NCBI GenBank assembly: GCA_015486215.1
Contig: WFSA01000035.1
Location: 1 to 41,166 of the forward strand
DNA length: 41,166 nucleotides
Reading direction: 5' to 3'
Origin: Anaerolineae bacterium
Lineage (GTDB): Bacteria > Chloroflexota > Anaerolineae > Promineifilales > Promineifilaceae
The notes under the pieces were generated by a model that saw only the letters and a list, made by a program, of their open reading frames with translations, was not told the DNA's origin and made no database searches. The position numbers and the translations under genes were made by a program. Positions 39,000 to 41,166 of this stretch are shown in pieces. The first letter of the stretch is position 1. Every line of letters begins with the position of its first letter.

Positions 39000-39881
39000 A
39001 TGAGAAACTATAAGGCGTATACATCTAAAAACCATACGATATACCATGGCGACGCATTGGAAGTGCTTAAATCACTTCCCCATCAGAGCGTAGACCTTGT
39101 TTTTGCCGATCCCCCGTATAATATCGGCAAAGTATACGCTAATTTTATTGATAAATGGCCATCAGATGATGCGTATATTGAATGGTGTACAGAGTGGTTA
39201 GATTCTTGTACTGCGTTGCTGAAACCGCATGGCAGCTTATATGTCATGGCAAGTACGCAAAGTATGCCTTTCTTTGATATTCATTTAAGAAAAAGAATGA
39301 AGATATTGTCACGAATAACTTGGCATTATGACAGTTCTGGCGTTCAAGCACGGAAATACTTTGGCTCAATGTACGAACCAATTCTCCATTGTGTTAAAGA
39401 TGCTAAAAACTACGTCTTCAACGCCGACGATATCATGGTTGAAGCAAAGACAGGTGCAAAACGAAGGCTTATAGATTACCGCAAGAAAATCCCCACCGTC
39501 TACAATAGTGAGAAGGTGCCAGGAAATGTTTGGTACTTTCCCAGAGTCCGTTACCGTATGCCAGAATACGAACAACACCCCACACAAAAGCCAGAAGCCC
39601 TATTGGAAAGAATTATTGCAGCAAGCAGTAACGAAGGTGATGTCGTTCTTGATCCATTCTCTGGAACATTTACAACGTGCGCCGTAGCTAAAAAGCTAAA
39701 CCGCAGATCAATAGGGATCGATTTACAAGAAGAGTATATTAAAATTGGTTTGCGTCGCCTAAATATCCAATCAAATTATAATGGTGAAAAATTGTTACCG
39801 CTGCAAAAAACATATTTACGAAGAAATGGCAAGCCACAAATTTCATCAGATCAATTAGTCTTACTGGAAAGTAGCGAATGA
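39000..39881 (+). CDS. YhdJ-like DNA adenine methyltransferase (probable ATGCAT specificity)
   Basis: A 293-residue DNA methyltransferase with the order of motifs typical of YhdJ: catalytic motif IV DPPYNIGK first, then MASTQSMPFFD, ITWHYDSSGVQARKYFGSMY, VEAKTGAKRRLIDYRKKIP, VPGNVWYFPRVRYRMPEYE, HPTQKPEALLERIIAASSNE and the AdoMet-binding motif I DPFSGTFTT. Agreement with E. coli YhdJ (M.EcoKII, ATGCAT, N6-adenine) is strong throughout, judged from memory of that protein. The next gene overlaps it by ATGA and encodes the probable nuclease. The gene is much more AT-rich than its neighbours, lacks CGGCCG palindromes and has no visible ribosome site, suggesting recent acquisition. Confidence 0.92.
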   Translation: MRNYKAYTSKNHTIYHGDALEVLKSLPHQSVDLVFADPPYNIGKVYANFIDKWPSDDAYIEWCTEWLDSCTALLKPHGSLYVMASTQSMPFFDIHLRKRMKILSRITWHYDSSGVQARKYFGSMYEPILHCVKDAKNYVFNADDIMVEAKTGAKRRLIDYRKKIPTVYNSEKVPGNVWYFPRVRYRMPEYEQHPTQKPEALLERIIAASSNEGDVVLDPFSGTFTTCAVAKKLNRRSIGIDLQEEYIKIGLRRLNIQSNYNGEKLLPLQKTYLRRNGKPQISSDQLVLLESSE

Positions 39882-40987
39882 AAGAACACGATTTTACAAT
39901 AATCATCCGACGTATACTCACCTCATATTTCCCAGAGTATGACAATTCTGTTCTTGAAAATAGCGAGCTATTACAATACATAAATATAAAAACTGTTTCA
40001 GCAAATAGAGGTTCAAAAGTAAGAGGCTCATTTGGGAATTTATATGCAATTTATGTTCTTGTAGAAGATTATCTAGCGCGTGACTTTCATAAAAACGGCC
40101 GTTATCGAAATGCAGAAGGGGCAAAATTTAGTGACTTGCTTTACCGTCAACGCCAACTCCCTTTTGGTAGTAAGTTACAAAACCATGCGCTAAATCATCG
40201 GATGAACAAAGAGTTTGAGCGATATTTCCCCACGTCAGAATATGTGCCAATTCTTCGGGATATGCAAACAAGCGAGTATTGGATAAACGAGAACTTACTC
40301 ATTATTAGCCTGAATAAGGGTATGCAACTCAATATCGCTCAAGCAATCATTGATATAATTGATGCTTATATCGAAGAAAAGCAAGGGGCGTTTAACGCTT
40401 TTATCAATGATTGTGAACGCTTGCAATCTGTGTCAAAAGAAAATCCAATAGAAGTCGAAAAGTATTTACTCTCATTATTACGCCCCAATGTTGATGCGCG
40501 GATATTTGAAATCGTTAGTTTTGCAATCCTAAAAATTTATTATAGCGATACATCCATATTTTGGGGTTGGAATTCTGATGCCATTGAAGAAGACACTCTC
40601 ATTCTTTACAAAACTGGACGCACAAATGCCAATGATGGCGGTATTGATTTCGTGATGCGCCCCCTTGGACGCTTCTTTCAAGTAACAGAAACGCTGGATG
40701 TGAAGAAGTATTTTTTAGATATTGATAAAATCCAAAAATTTCCTGTAACATTTGTAATAAAAAGCGAATTGTCACTGATAGAAATTCAGGAATCCTTACA
40801 AGCACAAGCTGAAGCCCAGTTTCCCATTCAACGTATTATCAACAAATACATGGCAAGTATAGAAGAAATAATCAATATACCTGTTCTATCTGCACGTTTA
40901 GGCGATGCCATAAATCAAGGAAAACTTGTAGATGTTCTAAACGAAGTGATTGTTCATAGTAAAGTTGAATTTAATATCTATACCTAA
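39878..40987 (+). CDS. Type II restriction endonuclease partner (putative)
   Basis: A 369-residue protein not recognised with certainty, but its position (4-bp ATGA overlap with a DNA methyltransferase) and one stretch, TNANDGGIDFVMRPLGRFFQ followed by VTE, look like a PD-(D/E)xK nuclease core, with D of GGID and Q-x-E in place of E-x-K. The N-terminal two thirds are mainly helical and could bind DNA. If the methylase modifies ATGCAT, this enzyme should cut ATGCAT. The gene is AT-rich like the methylase, yet it contains one AACGGCCGTT (40094). A role as an accessory protein of an orphan methylase is the alternative. Confidence 0.65.
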   Translation: MKEHDFTIIIRRILTSYFPEYDNSVLENSELLQYINIKTVSANRGSKVRGSFGNLYAIYVLVEDYLARDFHKNGRYRNAEGAKFSDLLYRQRQLPFGSKLQNHALNHRMNKEFERYFPTSEYVPILRDMQTSEYWINENLLIISLNKGMQLNIAQAIIDIIDAYIEEKQGAFNAFINDCERLQSVSKENPIEVEKYLLSLLRPNVDARIFEIVSFAILKIYYSDTSIFWGWNSDAIEEDTLILYKTGRTNANDGGIDFVMRPLGRFFQVTETLDVKKYFLDIDKIQKFPVTFVIKSELSLIEIQESLQAQAEAQFPIQRIINKYMASIEEIINIPVLSARLGDAINQGKLVDVLNEVIVHSKVEFNIYT

Positions 40988-41029
40988 CATCCCCTCACCA
41001 CAAGCGCACCCGCGCACGGAGAAGCCCCC

Positions 41030-41166
41030 ATGAAAAGAGAAATCCATGCCCCAACAGGCACAACACTCAATTGCAAAGGATGGCTGCAAGAAGCAGCGTA
41101 CCGCATGATTCAAAACAATCTTGACCCTGAAGTCGCCTACGACCCTGACAACCTCATCGTTTACGG
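41030..41166 (+). CDS. hutU: Urocanate hydratase, N-terminal part (runs off the window)
   Basis: The 45 visible codons read [20 protein letters not shown], then [19 protein letters not shown] and DNLIVYG, the highly conserved start of urocanase, which hydrates urocanate to imidazolone propionate in histidine breakdown. GGAG precedes the ATG by about 9 nt. It starts 42 bp after the restriction gene, on the same strand, but belongs to normal amino-acid catabolism; other hut genes probably follow outside the window. Confidence 0.93.
   Translation, partial: MKREIHAPTGTTLNCKGWLQEAAYRMIQNNLDPEVAYDPDNLIVY

Larger units (their letters stand above)
653..40103. repeat. Dispersed palindromic decamer AACGGCCGTT, 22 copies
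   Basis: Full copies start at 653, 1254, 2718, 3641, 4562, 5536, 7436, 8767, 13816, 14773, 15278, 16162, 16547, 16636, 20720, 24617, 27612, 30095, 32952, 37407, 38129 and 40094 (counted by eye). All lie inside coding genes, read mostly as Thr-Ala-Val or Asn-Gly-Arg. About fifty more positions keep the CGGCCG core with one or two changed outer bases. The coordinates span first to last copy. Confidence 0.9.

Overview
The window looks like a chromosomal segment of a free-living heterotrophic bacterium, most likely a member of the Chloroflexota (Anaerolineae/Ardenticatenia-like). This is inferred from gene style: threonine/proline-rich, membrane-anchored surface proteins, acidic linkers after lipoboxes, a PabB-PabC fusion and dispersed palindromic repeats. 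No rRNA or tRNA gene is present, so the taxonomy stays tentative. Two genome-wide habits stand out. First, the decamer AACGGCCGTT occurs 22 times by eye, always inside genes. Second, the intergenic DNA is packed with at least nine families of short inverted-repeat elements (called A to J here), many nested in one another and several with clear target-site duplications.

Layout. 1-1170: nested repeats, then a peroxiredoxin-like gene whose first active-site cysteine codon is TGA (probable selenoprotein). 1173-6800: a minus-strand TetR / rifampicin-phosphotransferase-like / MFS exporter cassette with two matching TetR-type operators, TetR being boxed in by two A elements; a decayed CGNR-family regulator follows. 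6957-10086: three overlapping glycosyltransferase genes. 10087-11242: stacked repeats and a group II intron scrap. 11243-16660: phosphatidylcholine-synthase-like enzyme, surface glycoside hydrolase, GalE, and PabBC. 16729-17383: a TumE-type toxin-antitoxin pair. 17900-18739: ProC. 18776-20395: gene wreckage (two truncated genes joined at a half A element, and a VapC gene with an amber codon) among repeats.

20502-38333 is the metabolic core: RidA, an 837-residue dimethylglycine/sarcosine dehydrogenase-like flavoprotein, EtfB and EtfA, a five-gene branched-chain-amino-acid-type ABC transporter, a glycine betaine ABC transporter (binding lipoprotein, ATPase, double-length permease) and a choline-dehydrogenase-like GMC oxidase. 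Together they describe uptake of choline/betaine and stepwise demethylation toward glycine, with electrons passed to ETF. The phosphatidylcholine-synthase-like gene would use the same choline pool.

38338-40987: a repeat, a decayed gene, then an AT-rich two-gene restriction-modification system whose methylase closely resembles YhdJ (ATGCAT). By eye the window has only one ATGCAT where about ten are expected. The window ends in the first 45 codons of urocanate hydratase (hutU).
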